From: Luteolibacter sp. Y139
GTDB taxonomy: Bacteria; Verrucomicrobiota; Verrucomicrobiia; Verrucomicrobiales; Akkermansiaceae
DNA: 64,000 nucleotides
Reading direction: 5' to 3'
Assembly (NCBI RefSeq): GCF_038066715.1
Contig: NZ_JBBUKT010000001.1
Span: forward strand, 186,001 to 250,000
The position numbers and the translations under genes are program-made. The notes beneath the pieces were generated by a model. The model made no database searches. It was given only the letters and a program-made list of their open reading frames with translations, and was not told where the DNA came from. Shown piece after piece: positions 19,426 to 27,751 of the stretch. Each line of letters begins with the position of its first letter. Position 1 is the stretch's first letter.

Positions 19426-19452
19426 AATTCCACTCACTCTATTATATAGAGC

Positions 19453-19483
19453 AAAGGCCGGTCCTCCACGGGATCGGCCTTTT
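19453..19483 (+). terminator. Rho-independent terminator of leuB
   Basis: The stem AAAGGCCG/CGGCCTTT around a loop of about 13 bases ends in a T run, 28 bp after the leuB stop. Confidence 0.8.
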
Positions 19484-19535
19484 GCGTTTCGATGAGTGTG
19501 AAGAATCCCGCGATTACTTCAGTCTACTCCTCCGC

Positions 19536-20033
19536 ATGCACTCCCCTGCCTACTTGCCCCGATCCTGGTTCCTGCACTCGCGGACCTTCTGGCTGGGCCT
19601 TCTTGTTTTCGCGTTCTTCGGCTGGCTGATGATCGATTCAAATCTGAACACCTCTATCATCCGCACCATCCACCGCAGCTCGTGGCGCGACTGGTCCTCT
19701 GAAAACGCCATCCCGGGCGGAACTCCTCCGGAATCCGGCTCGCTCATGCTGGTAATGACGGGAGGAGCGGTTGGATTCACGTGGATCGACCAGCTGATGC
19801 CGTATGCGAGCTACTCGGGAAATGACGAACGCGGCAAGGCTGACCCCAAGCAACGCAAAATCTGGCTTCCAGACATCGTCAACGAGCGGGATTCCGTCAT
19901 GAGGAGGCGCGGCGCCTACCTTCCCACATGGGTGCTTCTGGGGGTTTGGCTGGGAATCTGGACATGGCAGCTCGTCAAATCGAGAAATCGCCACCGCTCC
20001 CACCTGACCTCCGCCCCCACCCCGGCATCCTGA
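19536..20033 (+). CDS. Hypothetical membrane protein with two spans
   Basis: A 165-residue protein with one hydrophobic segment near the N-terminus (about 15-33, FWLGLLVFAFFGWLMI) and one near the C-terminus (about 130-150, TWVLLGVWLGIWTW). About 95 polar residues lie between them, presumably periplasmic. The ATG at 19536 is used; the longer frame starts inside the leuB terminator. No family recognised. Confidence 0.6.
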   Translation: MHSPAYLPRSWFLHSRTFWLGLLVFAFFGWLMIDSNLNTSIIRTIHRSSWRDWSSENAIPGGTPPESGSLMLVMTGGAVGFTWIDQLMPYASYSGNDERGKADPKQRKIWLPDIVNERDSVMRRRGAYLPTWVLLGVWLGIWTWQLVKSRNRHRSHLTSAPTPAS

Positions 20034-20082
20034 GCCTTCGCACTTGCCACCCCGGCGGCCGGTTTCCAAAGTCCGCCCGTTC

Positions 20083-21087
20083 ATGAGCGACGCCTTCACC
20101 TCGCAGCACCAGGTCTGCATTGCCGGCACCGGCAGCTACTTGCCCGAGAAAGTCCTCACCAACGCCGACCTCGAAAAATTAGTCGAGACCTCGGACGAGT
20201 GGATTTTCAGCCGCACGGGAATCCGCGAGCGCCGTATCGCCGCCGAGGGTGAATACACCTCTCACATGGCGTCCAAGGCCGGAGCGAAAGCCCTCGAACA
20301 AGCCGGCATCGCCGCCGATGACATCGAACTCATCATCGTCGCCACCATCACCCCGGACACCCTCACCCCAGCGACCGCCTGCTACGTCCAGCAGCAGCTC
20401 GGAGCCCCCGGTGCCGTCGCCTTCGACATCTCCGCCGCCTGCTCGGGCTTCCTCTACGCGATGAAAATCGCCAAGCGCCTCATCTCCGACGGCGCCTTCT
20501 CCAACGCCCTCATCATCGGCGCGGAAAAACTCTCCTCCTTCATCAATTGGGACGACCGCACCACCTGCGTCCTCTTCGGCGATGGTGCCGGTGCCGCCGT
20601 CCTGCGTCGCGCCGCTCCCGAGGAAGGATCCATCATCGCCACCGAGATGGGCACCGATGGCAAGCTCACCCACCTGCTCAATATCCCCGGCGGTGGCTCC
20701 GCCTGCCCGATCACCATCGACAATGCCGGCATGAACCTCGCCAGCCTGTCCATGATGGGTAAGGAGGTCTTCAAGCACGCGGTGAACCGCATGAAGGAGT
20801 CCGCGGAAAAGGTCATCGAGCGCGCCGGCCTCAAGCCGGAGGACATCAAGCTCGTCGTCCCCCACCAGGCGAACCTCCGCATCATCGACGCCATCGCGGA
20901 CCGCCTCTCCGTCCCGCACGAACGCGTCTTCGTGAACCTGCAGAAATACGGCAACACCTCCGCCGCCGCCGTGGCCATTGCGCTCGACGAGGCGAATCGC
21001 GCCGGCCTCATCCAGCGCGGCGAGCATGTCGTGCTCGTCGTTTTCGGTGCCGGTCTGACATGGGCCGCCGCCGCCGTTAGGTGGTGA
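20083..21087 (+). CDS. fabH: Beta-ketoacyl-ACP synthase III
   Basis: FabH starts fatty-acid synthesis by condensing acetyl-CoA with malonyl-ACP. With ATG 20083 the protein has 334 residues, normal for the family. The catalytic Cys120 lies in ISAACSGF, the His in VVPHQANLRI and the Asn in KYGNTSAAA. TGIRERR is the usual N-terminal CoA-binding block. The upstream TTG at 20044 would add 13 non-conserved residues. A hairpin terminator follows. plsX and acpP are not adjacent. Confidence 0.96.
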   Translation: MSDAFTSQHQVCIAGTGSYLPEKVLTNADLEKLVETSDEWIFSRTGIRERRIAAEGEYTSHMASKAGAKALEQAGIAADDIELIIVATITPDTLTPATACYVQQQLGAPGAVAFDISAACSGFLYAMKIAKRLISDGAFSNALIIGAEKLSSFINWDDRTTCVLFGDGAGAAVLRRAAPEEGSIIATEMGTDGKLTHLLNIPGGGSACPITIDNAGMNLASLSMMGKEVFKHAVNRMKESAEKVIERAGLKPEDIKLVVPHQANLRIIDAIADRLSVPHERVFVNLQKYGNTSAAAVAIALDEANRAGLIQRGEHVVLVVFGAGLTWAAAAVRW

Positions 21088-21103
21088 TCTAGCAGGCAAG
21101 ACG

Positions 21104-21129
21104 AAAGCCCCGGGCACGGTCCGGCTTTT
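21104..21129 (+). terminator. Probable terminator of fabH
   Basis: The stem AAAGCC/GGCTTT (21104-21109 with 21123-21128) and T run to 21129 lie 16 bp after the fabH stop. The loop holds a further CCG/CGG pairing. Confidence 0.65.
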
Positions 21130-21240
21130 GCCCCCATTTCCTGAGCTTTACGGCGCGCAGGTTGCTTCCTAGCGTCGCGCGAATCAGCAGACGACTCTCA
21201 AGTCTTCTGCCTGTCGTCTTCCCGTCTTCTGTCTCCCACC

Positions 21241-23085
21241 ATGTCCTATCGCACCGCCGCCCTCGATACCGACCGGATGCCACCGGGTATCCCCTTCATC
21301 ATCGGAAACGAGGCCGCCGAGCGGTTCTCCTTCTATGGCATGCGGACCATCCTCGTGGTCTTCATGACGAAGTACCTGTGGTTGATGGATCAACAGGCCG
21401 GAACGGCGATGAGCCAGGCGGAAGCCGTCGAGCACTATCACTCGTTCACCGGCTGGGTCTACTTCACGCCACTCATCGGCGCGTTGCTCGCGGACATTTT
21501 CCTCGGGAAGTACCGCACCATCATTCTCCTCTCGCTCGTCTACTGCCTCGGCCACGCGACGCTCGCCTTCATGGGCCACGCCGGCAATTCCGGTTGGTGG
21601 CTGTTCGCAGGGCTGATGCTCATCTGCATCGGCTCCGGCGGCATCAAGCCCTGCGTGTCCGCCCACGTCGGCGACCAATTCGGCCCCAAGAATTCCCACC
21701 TGCTGAGCCGCATCTACAATTGGTTCTATTTCTCCATCAATCTCGGCTCCACCGTCTCCACCATCCTGACCCCATGGCTGCTGGAGTGGTATGGCCCGCA
21801 CTGGGCCTTCGGCGTGCCCGGCGTGCTGATGGCCATCGCCACGGTCATGTTCTGGATGGGACGCAACCGCTTTGTCCACATCCCGCCGTCGGGCTCCGGC
21901 TTCGTGAAGGACTTCTTCTCGCGCGAAGGTCTCGTCGCTCTCGCCAAATTGATCCCGCTCTTCGTCTTCATCGCCTTCTTTTGGGCGCTCTACGACCAGA
22001 CCGGCTCGTCATGGGTCTTCCAGGCGGAGCAGATGGACCGCAAGTTCCTCGGCATCACGTGGCTTGAGTCGCAGGTCCAGGCGATCAACCCCATCCTGAT
22101 CCTCACCTTCATCCCCCTCTTCACCTTCGTCCTCTATCCGGTCATGGACCGGGTCTTCAAGCTGACCCCCCTCCGCAAGATCGGCATCGGCTTCTTCCTG
22201 ATGGTCGCCACCTTCGGCCTCTCCACACTCAGCCAATCGTGGATCGACTCCGGTAAATTCCCCTCCATCGGCTGGCAGTTCCTCGCCTTCGTCCTGATCA
22301 CCGCCTCGGAAATCATGGTGTCGATCGTCGGCCTCGAGTTCGCCTACACCCAGGCGCCGAAGAGCATGAAGTCGCTGATCATGTCGCTCTACCTGCTCTC
22401 GGTATGGCTCGGCAACATCTTCACCGCCCAGATCAACCACTACATCCAGATCCCCAGCGCCGCGGAAGAGCAGCTCGCCGTCGCCGTGGCCTCCTTGGAG
22501 AAGGACTGGCAGAAAGACCCTCGCAATGTCGTGCTACCGGGTTTTTCCGCCAGTGATGACTCCGACAACATGGTCGCCCATCTGAAAGGCGGCGCCATTG
22601 AGAAGCTCGACCTCCCCGGCAATGAATCATTCACCGCCGCAGCCGCGGTGATCGAAGCCGCAGCCCGGAAGAACAACGACCAACTCCCCGAAGCGGACAA
22701 ACTCGGCGCGGATCTCGGCAAGGACATCTTCGGCAGTCCCATCCGCTACGAGATCATCGACTCGACCCATTTCCGCCTGATCAGCGACGGCGCGGACCAC
22801 AAGCCCGGCTCCAAATGGAACATGGGCCTCACGGTCACCGTCCAAAAGCCCGAGCCTCCCGGCAGCGGCGAGAGCTGGCTCGAAAAGCGCAAGGCGCAGT
22901 TGGGCATCGCCACCGTCAACACCAGCACCGAGACCCGCTACTCCGCTTCCGCATTCTGCGGCGGCCAGACCAAACTCGAGGGCGCGGCCTACTTCCGCTT
23001 CTTCACTTGGCTCATGCTCGGAGCCGCCGTGGTTTACGTCCCCTTCGCCTTGGCCTATCGCCCGCGGACTTACCTGCACGATTGA
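21241..23085 (+). CDS. POT/PTR2 family proton-dependent oligopeptide transporter
   Basis: A 614-residue major-facilitator protein. The ExxER motif ([13 protein letters not shown], residues about 22-34), the PTR2 block [16 protein letters not shown] and FYFSINLGS (about 160-166) identify proton-coupled di/tripeptide uptake. It is about 100-150 residues longer than usual. A soluble stretch of about 160 residues (roughly 405-585) is inserted before the last membrane span; it contains [13 protein letters not shown] and [18 protein letters not shown]. Its function is unknown. The stop overlaps the candidate start zone of the TatD gene, suggesting one operon. Confidence 0.9.
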   Translation: MSYRTAALDTDRMPPGIPFIIGNEAAERFSFYGMRTILVVFMTKYLWLMDQQAGTAMSQAEAVEHYHSFTGWVYFTPLIGALLADIFLGKYRTIILLSLVYCLGHATLAFMGHAGNSGWWLFAGLMLICIGSGGIKPCVSAHVGDQFGPKNSHLLSRIYNWFYFSINLGSTVSTILTPWLLEWYGPHWAFGVPGVLMAIATVMFWMGRNRFVHIPPSGSGFVKDFFSREGLVALAKLIPLFVFIAFFWALYDQTGSSWVFQAEQMDRKFLGITWLESQVQAINPILILTFIPLFTFVLYPVMDRVFKLTPLRKIGIGFFLMVATFGLSTLSQSWIDSGKFPSIGWQFLAFVLITASEIMVSIVGLEFAYTQAPKSMKSLIMSLYLLSVWLGNIFTAQINHYIQIPSAAEEQLAVAVASLEKDWQKDPRNVVLPGFSASDDSDNMVAHLKGGAIEKLDLPGNESFTAAAAVIEAAARKNNDQLPEADKLGADLGKDIFGSPIRYEIIDSTHFRLISDGADHKPGSKWNMGLTVTVQKPEPPGSGESWLEKRKAQLGIATVNTSTETRYSASAFCGGQTKLEGAAYFRFFTWLMLGAAVVYVPFALAYRPRTYLHD

Positions 23086-23097
23086 TTGATTCCGCCA

Positions 23098-23904
23098 GTG
23101 CTCACTGATTCCCACTGCCACCTCGCCAGTCATCGCTTTGACCCGGCCGAAGTCCCCGATCTCATCGCCAGAGCCAAGGCCAATGGCGTGAACCGCCTCG
23201 TCAGCCTCGTCACCGGCCTCGATGACCTAGACGCAAACCTCGCGATCGCCGCCGCCCATCCCGAAGTCTCGATCTGCATCGGCTTCCACCCTTGCGAGGT
23301 CCACGAGGCACCCGATGACGGCATTGATCGCCTGCGCGCCCATGCTTCCGACCCACGCGTCTGCGGCATCGGCGAAACCGGCCTCGATTACTATCACCCC
23401 GCTCCCGAAGGCTGGACCGAGGAAAACTTCCGCGAGCGTCAGCGGATCTTCCTCGATGCCCACTTCCAGCTCGCCGCCGAAGCGGGATTGAACGTCGTCA
23501 TCCACACCCGCGACACCAAAGGCGACGCCTCATTCCAAGACGCACTCGCCATCTATCGGCGCCATTCGTCGAAGGTTCGCGCCGTCTTCCACTGCTTCAT
23601 CGGCCCCGAAGCAAGCGCTCGCGAAGTGATCGCACTCGGTGGCCTCGTCTCCTTCGGCGGAGTTGCTACCTTCAAGAACGCCACCGACGTACTCGCCACT
23701 GCGATCGCGATGCCATCAGACAGCTTCATGCTAGAAACGGATTCACCTTACCTTGCACCAATGCCACATCGTGGTAAACGTAATGAACCCGCATACGTCC
23801 GGCATGTCGCCGAACATCTCGCACAGCATCGTGGAGTATCGCTTGAGCAACTCGCTTCAGAAACGGAAGCCACCACATCGGCCTTCTTCCGCTTCCGCGC
23901 CTGA
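23098..23904 (+). CDS. TatD family metal-dependent hydrolase
   Basis: A TatD-type DNase/hydrolase of about 268 residues. The metal-binding motif TDSHCHL is at the N-terminus; further ligands lie in CIGFHPCEVHE, GIGETGLDYY, NVVIHTRD, VFHCF and LETDSPYLAP. The GTG at 23098 gives the family-typical M-L-T-D-S-H-C-H-L start. A TTG at 23086 directly after the preceding stop is an alternative. E. coli TatD is a 3'-5' exonuclease linked to DNA repair. Confidence 0.92.
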   Translation: MLTDSHCHLASHRFDPAEVPDLIARAKANGVNRLVSLVTGLDDLDANLAIAAAHPEVSICIGFHPCEVHEAPDDGIDRLRAHASDPRVCGIGETGLDYYHPAPEGWTEENFRERQRIFLDAHFQLAAEAGLNVVIHTRDTKGDASFQDALAIYRRHSSKVRAVFHCFIGPEASAREVIALGGLVSFGGVATFKNATDVLATAIAMPSDSFMLETDSPYLAPMPHRGKRNEPAYVRHVAEHLAQHRGVSLEQLASETEATTSAFFRFRA

Positions 23905-24006
23905 CCATCATTTGAACAAAGGATCACGTCGGCTGCGTTTGATCTCCAAATGCGTCGGCACTTCCCAAGTCGCACGCGCCTTGCTAATCCCTGTCGCACA
24001 GAATCC

Positions 24007-24669
24007 ATGAGCACCGTCCGATACCTTGCCCTGGCCACCGCCGCTCTCTCTCTCGCCTCTTGCTCGCTCTTCAAGAAGGGCGACGAGAACTACGACACCG
24101 TCAACGGCAACAACCCGTCCGACACCTCCAATCCCTACGGCGTACCCGGCGACAACTCGGCCGAAGCGGTGCCCTACCAACAGGTGAATCCACCCGCGGA
24201 TGCCAACCCGACCTATGGCCAGGCCGCGTATGAAGACCACGGCTCCACCACACCGGCACCCGCCGCCCCCGCCGGATCTCTTGCTCATGCATCACCCGCA
24301 CCTTCCGGTGCCGGCACCAGCCACGTCGTGGTGAAGGGCGACACGCTCGGTGCCATCGCCCGCAAATACGGCACCACCTCTGCCGCCATCAAGCAGGCCA
24401 ACGGCATGACCAGTGACACCGTCGTGCTCGGCAAGAAGCTAGTGATTCCCGGCGCATCCGGTGCCGCTCCCGTGAAAGCCACTCCCGCATCCGCACCGAA
24501 GGCCACCCCTGCCGCTCCCGCTGGCAGTGGCAAGGTCTACGTCGTCGTCAAAGGAGACTCCCTCAGCAAGATCGCCGCCAAGCACGGCACCACCTCCGAG
24601 GCCATCAAGAAGGCCAACGGCATGAAGTCCGATACCGTCGTCCTCGGCAGCAAGCTCCGCATCCCTTGA
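24007..24669 (+). CDS. LysM-domain lipoprotein
   Basis: A 220-residue lipoprotein. The signal peptide ends in a lipobox (LASC), so Cys17 or so is lipidated. A Pro/Asn-rich linker follows, then two LysM peptidoglycan-binding domains (about 103-150 and 170-218). Each carries VVVKGDTL/SL, IA.K.GTTS.AIK.ANGM and DTVVLG.KL.IP. The two LysM units are closely alike, consistent with internal duplication. It probably anchors to cell wall from the outer or inner membrane. Confidence 0.9.
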   Translation: MSTVRYLALATAALSLASCSLFKKGDENYDTVNGNNPSDTSNPYGVPGDNSAEAVPYQQVNPPADANPTYGQAAYEDHGSTTPAPAAPAGSLAHASPAPSGAGTSHVVVKGDTLGAIARKYGTTSAAIKQANGMTSDTVVLGKKLVIPGASGAAPVKATPASAPKATPAAPAGSGKVYVVVKGDSLSKIAAKHGTTSEAIKKANGMKSDTVVLGSKLRIP

Positions 24670-24679
24670 TCTGATCGCG

Positions 24680-25669
24680 ATGTTTTCCTCCGGCACCACC
24701 TCGTCGCTCGCCGCGCTGCTCCTGCTCGCGGCGACGACCTGCTTCGCTCAGGCACCGAAGGCGAAAGGCGGAGCGGAGGAAGACCCCTACGCCTCGATGC
24801 CGCCGAAGCGCGCCGCCCTGGAGCGCATGCTCACCGAGCGCGGCACGCCGGAGACCTTCGAGGCGACCGTGAAGAAAGCGCGCGAGCAAGGAATCGTCGA
24901 CCAGGCCATTCTCGAAGCGCGCTTTCTCTACCACGTCGACCGCCGCGAGGACGACAAGATCGCCGCGATGCTGCCGGAATTCCTCAAGCGCAAGGACGAG
25001 TTCAAGCTCGAGCAGTCGGAAATCTTCGCCGTGAAGGAAGACTGGCTCGCCGTCGTGGAATACGTCCAGGCCCTCGCCGACCTCCGGAAGAACGACCGCG
25101 ACGGCTTCAAGAAGCACATCACCGAGGCTTTTTGGCTCAGCCCGCGGCAGGCGAGCGCCTTCGCACCGCACATCGATCGCCTCCGCATGGAGGAAGCGAT
25201 GAGCACCGTGAAGATCGATAGCTCGCTCAAATTGTCGTCGCAGCTCGCAAAGGATCCGGTGGAACTCGGCACCCTCATGCGCGATCACAAGGCGCTGCTG
25301 CTCCACTTCTGGTCACCCACGAGCCACGAAAGCGAGGAGAGCATGCCGGATTTCAAGGTCACCGCCACCGAGCTGGAAAAACACAAGGTGGCCGTCGCTT
25401 CCATTCTCGTGGAATCCAATCCGGAGGTAATGAAGGACGCCAAGATTATCCTCAAGGACCTCGGCGACAAGCCACCGGGCGCGTGGTTGTTGGATTCCGA
25501 AAAGGATTCACTGCAGCGTCTGCTGCGCGTTCAGAACCTTCCCACGGTGGTTCTCGTTTCTCCTGAAGGCAGCATTCTCTTCAATGGACACCCCTCGGAA
25601 GACGAACTGTGGGAAGCGTTATCGAAGCTCGCACCCGATGTAAAACGACCGGCAATCGATGAACATTGA
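24680..25669 (+). CDS. Exported thioredoxin-fold protein lacking redox cysteines
   Basis: A 329-residue protein with a signal peptide (MFSSGTTSSLAALLLLAATTCFA). A helical region (about 40-185) precedes a thioredoxin-like domain (about 190-315) showing ALLLHFWSPTSHESEESMPDF and, later, VQNLPTVVLVSPEGSILFNGHPS with the cis-Pro loop. In thioredoxins the first stretch reads FWATWCGPC; here the CxxC is replaced by polar residues, so disulfide chemistry is not expected. It starts 10 bp after the LysM gene, so the two are probably co-expressed envelope proteins. Confidence 0.8.
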   Translation: MFSSGTTSSLAALLLLAATTCFAQAPKAKGGAEEDPYASMPPKRAALERMLTERGTPETFEATVKKAREQGIVDQAILEARFLYHVDRREDDKIAAMLPEFLKRKDEFKLEQSEIFAVKEDWLAVVEYVQALADLRKNDRDGFKKHITEAFWLSPRQASAFAPHIDRLRMEEAMSTVKIDSSLKLSSQLAKDPVELGTLMRDHKALLLHFWSPTSHESEESMPDFKVTATELEKHKVAVASILVESNPEVMKDAKIILKDLGDKPPGAWLLDSEKDSLQRLLRVQNLPTVVLVSPEGSILFNGHPSEDELWEALSKLAPDVKRPAIDEH

Positions 25670-25782
25670 TCGCGGGATTAACTACGATGAATATCGTACA
25701 TCGAAAAACGGGGTGGAAAATTTCTTTAAGTGTTCCGAAAAATCCGGCAATTTGAACTTGACGTATTTCCGAACTACTAGCT

Positions 25783-25811
25783 TTATGGTGGCACCACTTC
25801 GGCGACCATAA
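25783..25811. promoter_or_regulatory. Inverted repeat before the BlaI-H1 fusion gene, possible operator
   Basis: TTATGGT (25783-25789) and ACCATAA (25805-25811) form a perfect 7-bp dyad with a 15-bp spacer. It ends 4 bp before the ATG at 25816. A TTGACG at 25758-25763 could serve as a -35 box. BlaI-type repressors bind dyads that overlap promoters, so autoregulation is plausible but unproven. Confidence 0.45.
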
Positions 25812-25815
25812 GATC

Positions 25816-26562
25816 ATGGCACGAGCAACCCACCCCTCCAACCTCGAGCTCCAAGCATTGTCTGTCTTGTGGCATGAGGGTCCATCTACGGTAAGCGCCG
25901 TACTTGAAAGTCTTCCTGATGGAAAGGACCGGGCTTACACGACAGTGCTGTCGGTGTTGCAAAGCCTCGAGCGCAAGAAGCTGGTCAAGCGTGTGCGCGA
26001 TGGTCGCGCTCATGTCTATGAGGCCGCGTTCTCCCAGGACGTTATCGTCCGTCGTGCAGCGCACGATTTTCTTACCAACGCTTTTGGGGGCCGTCTCGGT
26101 GAGGCGATCCTCGCACTACTCTCCGCCGGGACTTTGACCCCGGAAGAGAAAACAAACATCGAACGCGAACTCAAACGACACAAAGCCATGGCTGCAAAGA
26201 AAACAGCAAAGAAGGCGGCCAAGAAGGTCGCCAAGAAGGCCCCCGCTAAGAAAGCTGCCGCCAAGAAGGTAGCGAAGAAGGCTCCGGCCAAGAAGGCTGC
26301 CAAGAAGGCCGCTAAGAAGGCTCCGGCGAAGAAGGTTGCCAAGAAGGCCGCCAAGAAACCCGCGAAGTCTGCCAAGAAAGCCGCCAAGAAAGCCGCCAAG
26401 AAAACCGTAGCGAAGAAGGTCGCCAAGAAGGCTGCCAAGAAGGCTCCGGCGAAGAAGGCTGCTAAGAAGGTTGCAAAGAAGGCCGCCAAGTCCGCCAAGA
26501 AAGCCGCTCCGGCCAAGAAGGCTGCCAAGAAGGTCGCCAAGAAGGCTGCGAAGAAGGCCTAA
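25816..26562 (+). CDS. BlaI/MecI-type DNA-binding domain fused to histone-H1-like Lys/Ala tail
   Basis: A 248-residue basic protein. Residues 1-122 are a BlaI/MecI/CopY-type winged helix: LELQALSVLWHEGPSTVSAVL, DRAYTTVLSVLQSLERKKLVKR and GRAHVYEAAFS. From about residue 125 (MAAKKTAKKAAKK) to the end it is almost only Lys, Ala, Pro and Val in AAKK/PAKK/VAKK repeats, like bacterial histone-H1 homologues. An internal ATG at 26188 could in principle start the tail alone, though no Shine-Dalgarno is seen. No BlaR-type sensor lies nearby. A role in nucleoid binding with sequence-guided targeting is inferred. A strong terminator follows. Confidence 0.85.
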   Translation: MARATHPSNLELQALSVLWHEGPSTVSAVLESLPDGKDRAYTTVLSVLQSLERKKLVKRVRDGRAHVYEAAFSQDVIVRRAAHDFLTNAFGGRLGEAILALLSAGTLTPEEKTNIERELKRHKAMAAKKTAKKAAKKVAKKAPAKKAAAKKVAKKAPAKKAAKKAAKKAPAKKVAKKAAKKPAKSAKKAAKKAAKKTVAKKVAKKAAKKAPAKKAAKKVAKKAAKSAKKAAPAKKAAKKVAKKAAKKA

Positions 26563-26636
26563 GGTTCCCCATCCGCGCACAGATCCCCTCGTCTTGGGCG
26601 AAGCGGCCTGTTCGCGTTGAGTTTACTGTCTCAAAC

Positions 26637-26670
26637 GGCGGGGAGCTGCGGCTCCCCGCCCTTTTGTTTT
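26637..26670 (+). terminator. Rho-independent terminator
   Basis: A perfect 10-bp stem (26637-26646 with 26651-26660, GGCGGGGAGC/GCTCCCCGCC) with a 4-base loop and CTTTTGTTTT follows. It ends the BlaI-H1 fusion gene and insulates the tRNA. Confidence 0.9.
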
Positions 26671-26772
26671 CGGGCTCCTTCCACCTCCGTGAAAAGACCC
26701 GCATTTCCTCGAAAAATGGGTTGCATCCCCGCATCCCGCCACCCATTCTCCCGGCCCCGTCCGGGGACACAT

Positions 26773-26847
26773 GCGCGGTTAGCTCAGTGGTAGAGCACCA
26801 CCTTGACACGGTGGGGGTCACTGGTTCGAAACCAGTATCGCGCACCA
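26773..26847 (+). tRNA. tRNA-Val(GAC)
   Basis: The cloverleaf folds fully: acceptor GCGCGGT/ATCGCGC, D stem GCTC/GAGC, anticodon stem CCACC/GGTGG with loop TTGACAC (anticodon GAC), T stem ACTGG/CCAGT with loop TTCGAAA. CCA is encoded at 26845-26847. Confidence 0.97.
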
Positions 26848-26860
26848 TCCCCTTTCTTTC

Positions 26861-27724
26861 GTGACCGCCGCTTCCGATACTTCACCGGAGCGCCTCGCCC
26901 TGCTACTGAGGCTGCTCGATGACGAGTCCCCGCCAGTGCGGGCGTCCGTGGAAGCCGCGCTCTCCGCCTACGATGGCGATGTCAGCGAGCTGCTCGTCGG
27001 ATTGCATGCCGAACTCGGCGAACCCGAGCTGGAATTGCTCTCGCTGATGCTCCTCCCCGCCCGCCGCGAGCGCCTGCGCCGCGAATGGATCGTGCCCGCA
27101 GGTGGGGCCGGAGCGGTACAGGATGACTGGGACCAGCTGGAAGCGCTCCTCCGCTCGCTATCCGACTATCTTCACGACGGTGTCACCATGCGACAACCGC
27201 TCGGTGATGCGCTCGATCTGCTTTCGGAAGAACTCGAGGATATCGCCGCCCAGGAAGGAGCCGCAGGCCTGAACAAGGCGCTATTTGAAAGCAACCGCTT
27301 CAAGGCAAACTTCCGCGAAGAAGACGATCCGGACAATTACGACCTCGCCCATACCCTCGCGGGAAATCCGTCGAACGCCTTTGGTCTCGGACTCGTATTC
27401 CTGTTTGTCGCCCGCCGGCTCGATATCGATGTCGAAGGCATCAATCTCCCCCAATCCTTTCTCTGCCGGTTTCACGACGAGGGACAAGTCGTCCTCACCG
27501 AGCCCGCAATGAAAGGTCGCGCGATCACCAGCGAGGAACTCGCGCATCGTATCCGGCGCTATCCTCGCGAAATCCGTGCGCTGGCCGCACGTCCCGCCAC
27601 CCCGGGTGAATTGCTCGTGCGCGTGGTGGAGGAACTCGCGACCTCATGGTCGGTGCGCGGCGAAACGGAAGACGCCGAGCTCATGGAAGAGCTCCTGGCC
27701 ACACTGGTGAAGGCGCCGTTCTGA
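26861..27724 (+). CDS. SirB1 / transglutaminase-like family protein
   Basis: A 287-residue protein with a GTG start 14 bp after the tRNA. The N-terminal quarter looks like a short helical-repeat segment (LLRLLDDESPPVRASVEAAL). The middle matches the SirB1 (Transglut_core2) pattern: ALFESNRFKANFREEDDPDNYDL, then GNPSNAFGLGLVFLFVARRLDIDVEGINLPQSFLCRF. Members have a transglutaminase-like fold and no proven enzyme activity. The role is unknown. It is convergent with the lipoprotein gene ending at 27752. Confidence 0.82.
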   Translation: MTAASDTSPERLALLLRLLDDESPPVRASVEAALSAYDGDVSELLVGLHAELGEPELELLSLMLLPARRERLRREWIVPAGGAGAVQDDWDQLEALLRSLSDYLHDGVTMRQPLGDALDLLSEELEDIAAQEGAAGLNKALFESNRFKANFREEDDPDNYDLAHTLAGNPSNAFGLGLVFLFVARRLDIDVEGINLPQSFLCRFHDEGQVVLTEPAMKGRAITSEELAHRIRRYPREIRALAARPATPGELLVRVVEELATSWSVRGETEDAELMEELLATLVKAPF

Positions 27725-27751
27725 CGCCTTCACCCGCGGCTTGATCATCGA

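Noticed and set aside
25816-26562. A beta-lactam resistance switch around the BlaI-like domain
   Set aside because: No BlaR1/MecR1 sensor or beta-lactamase is encoded nearby, and the Lys-rich tail points to another role.
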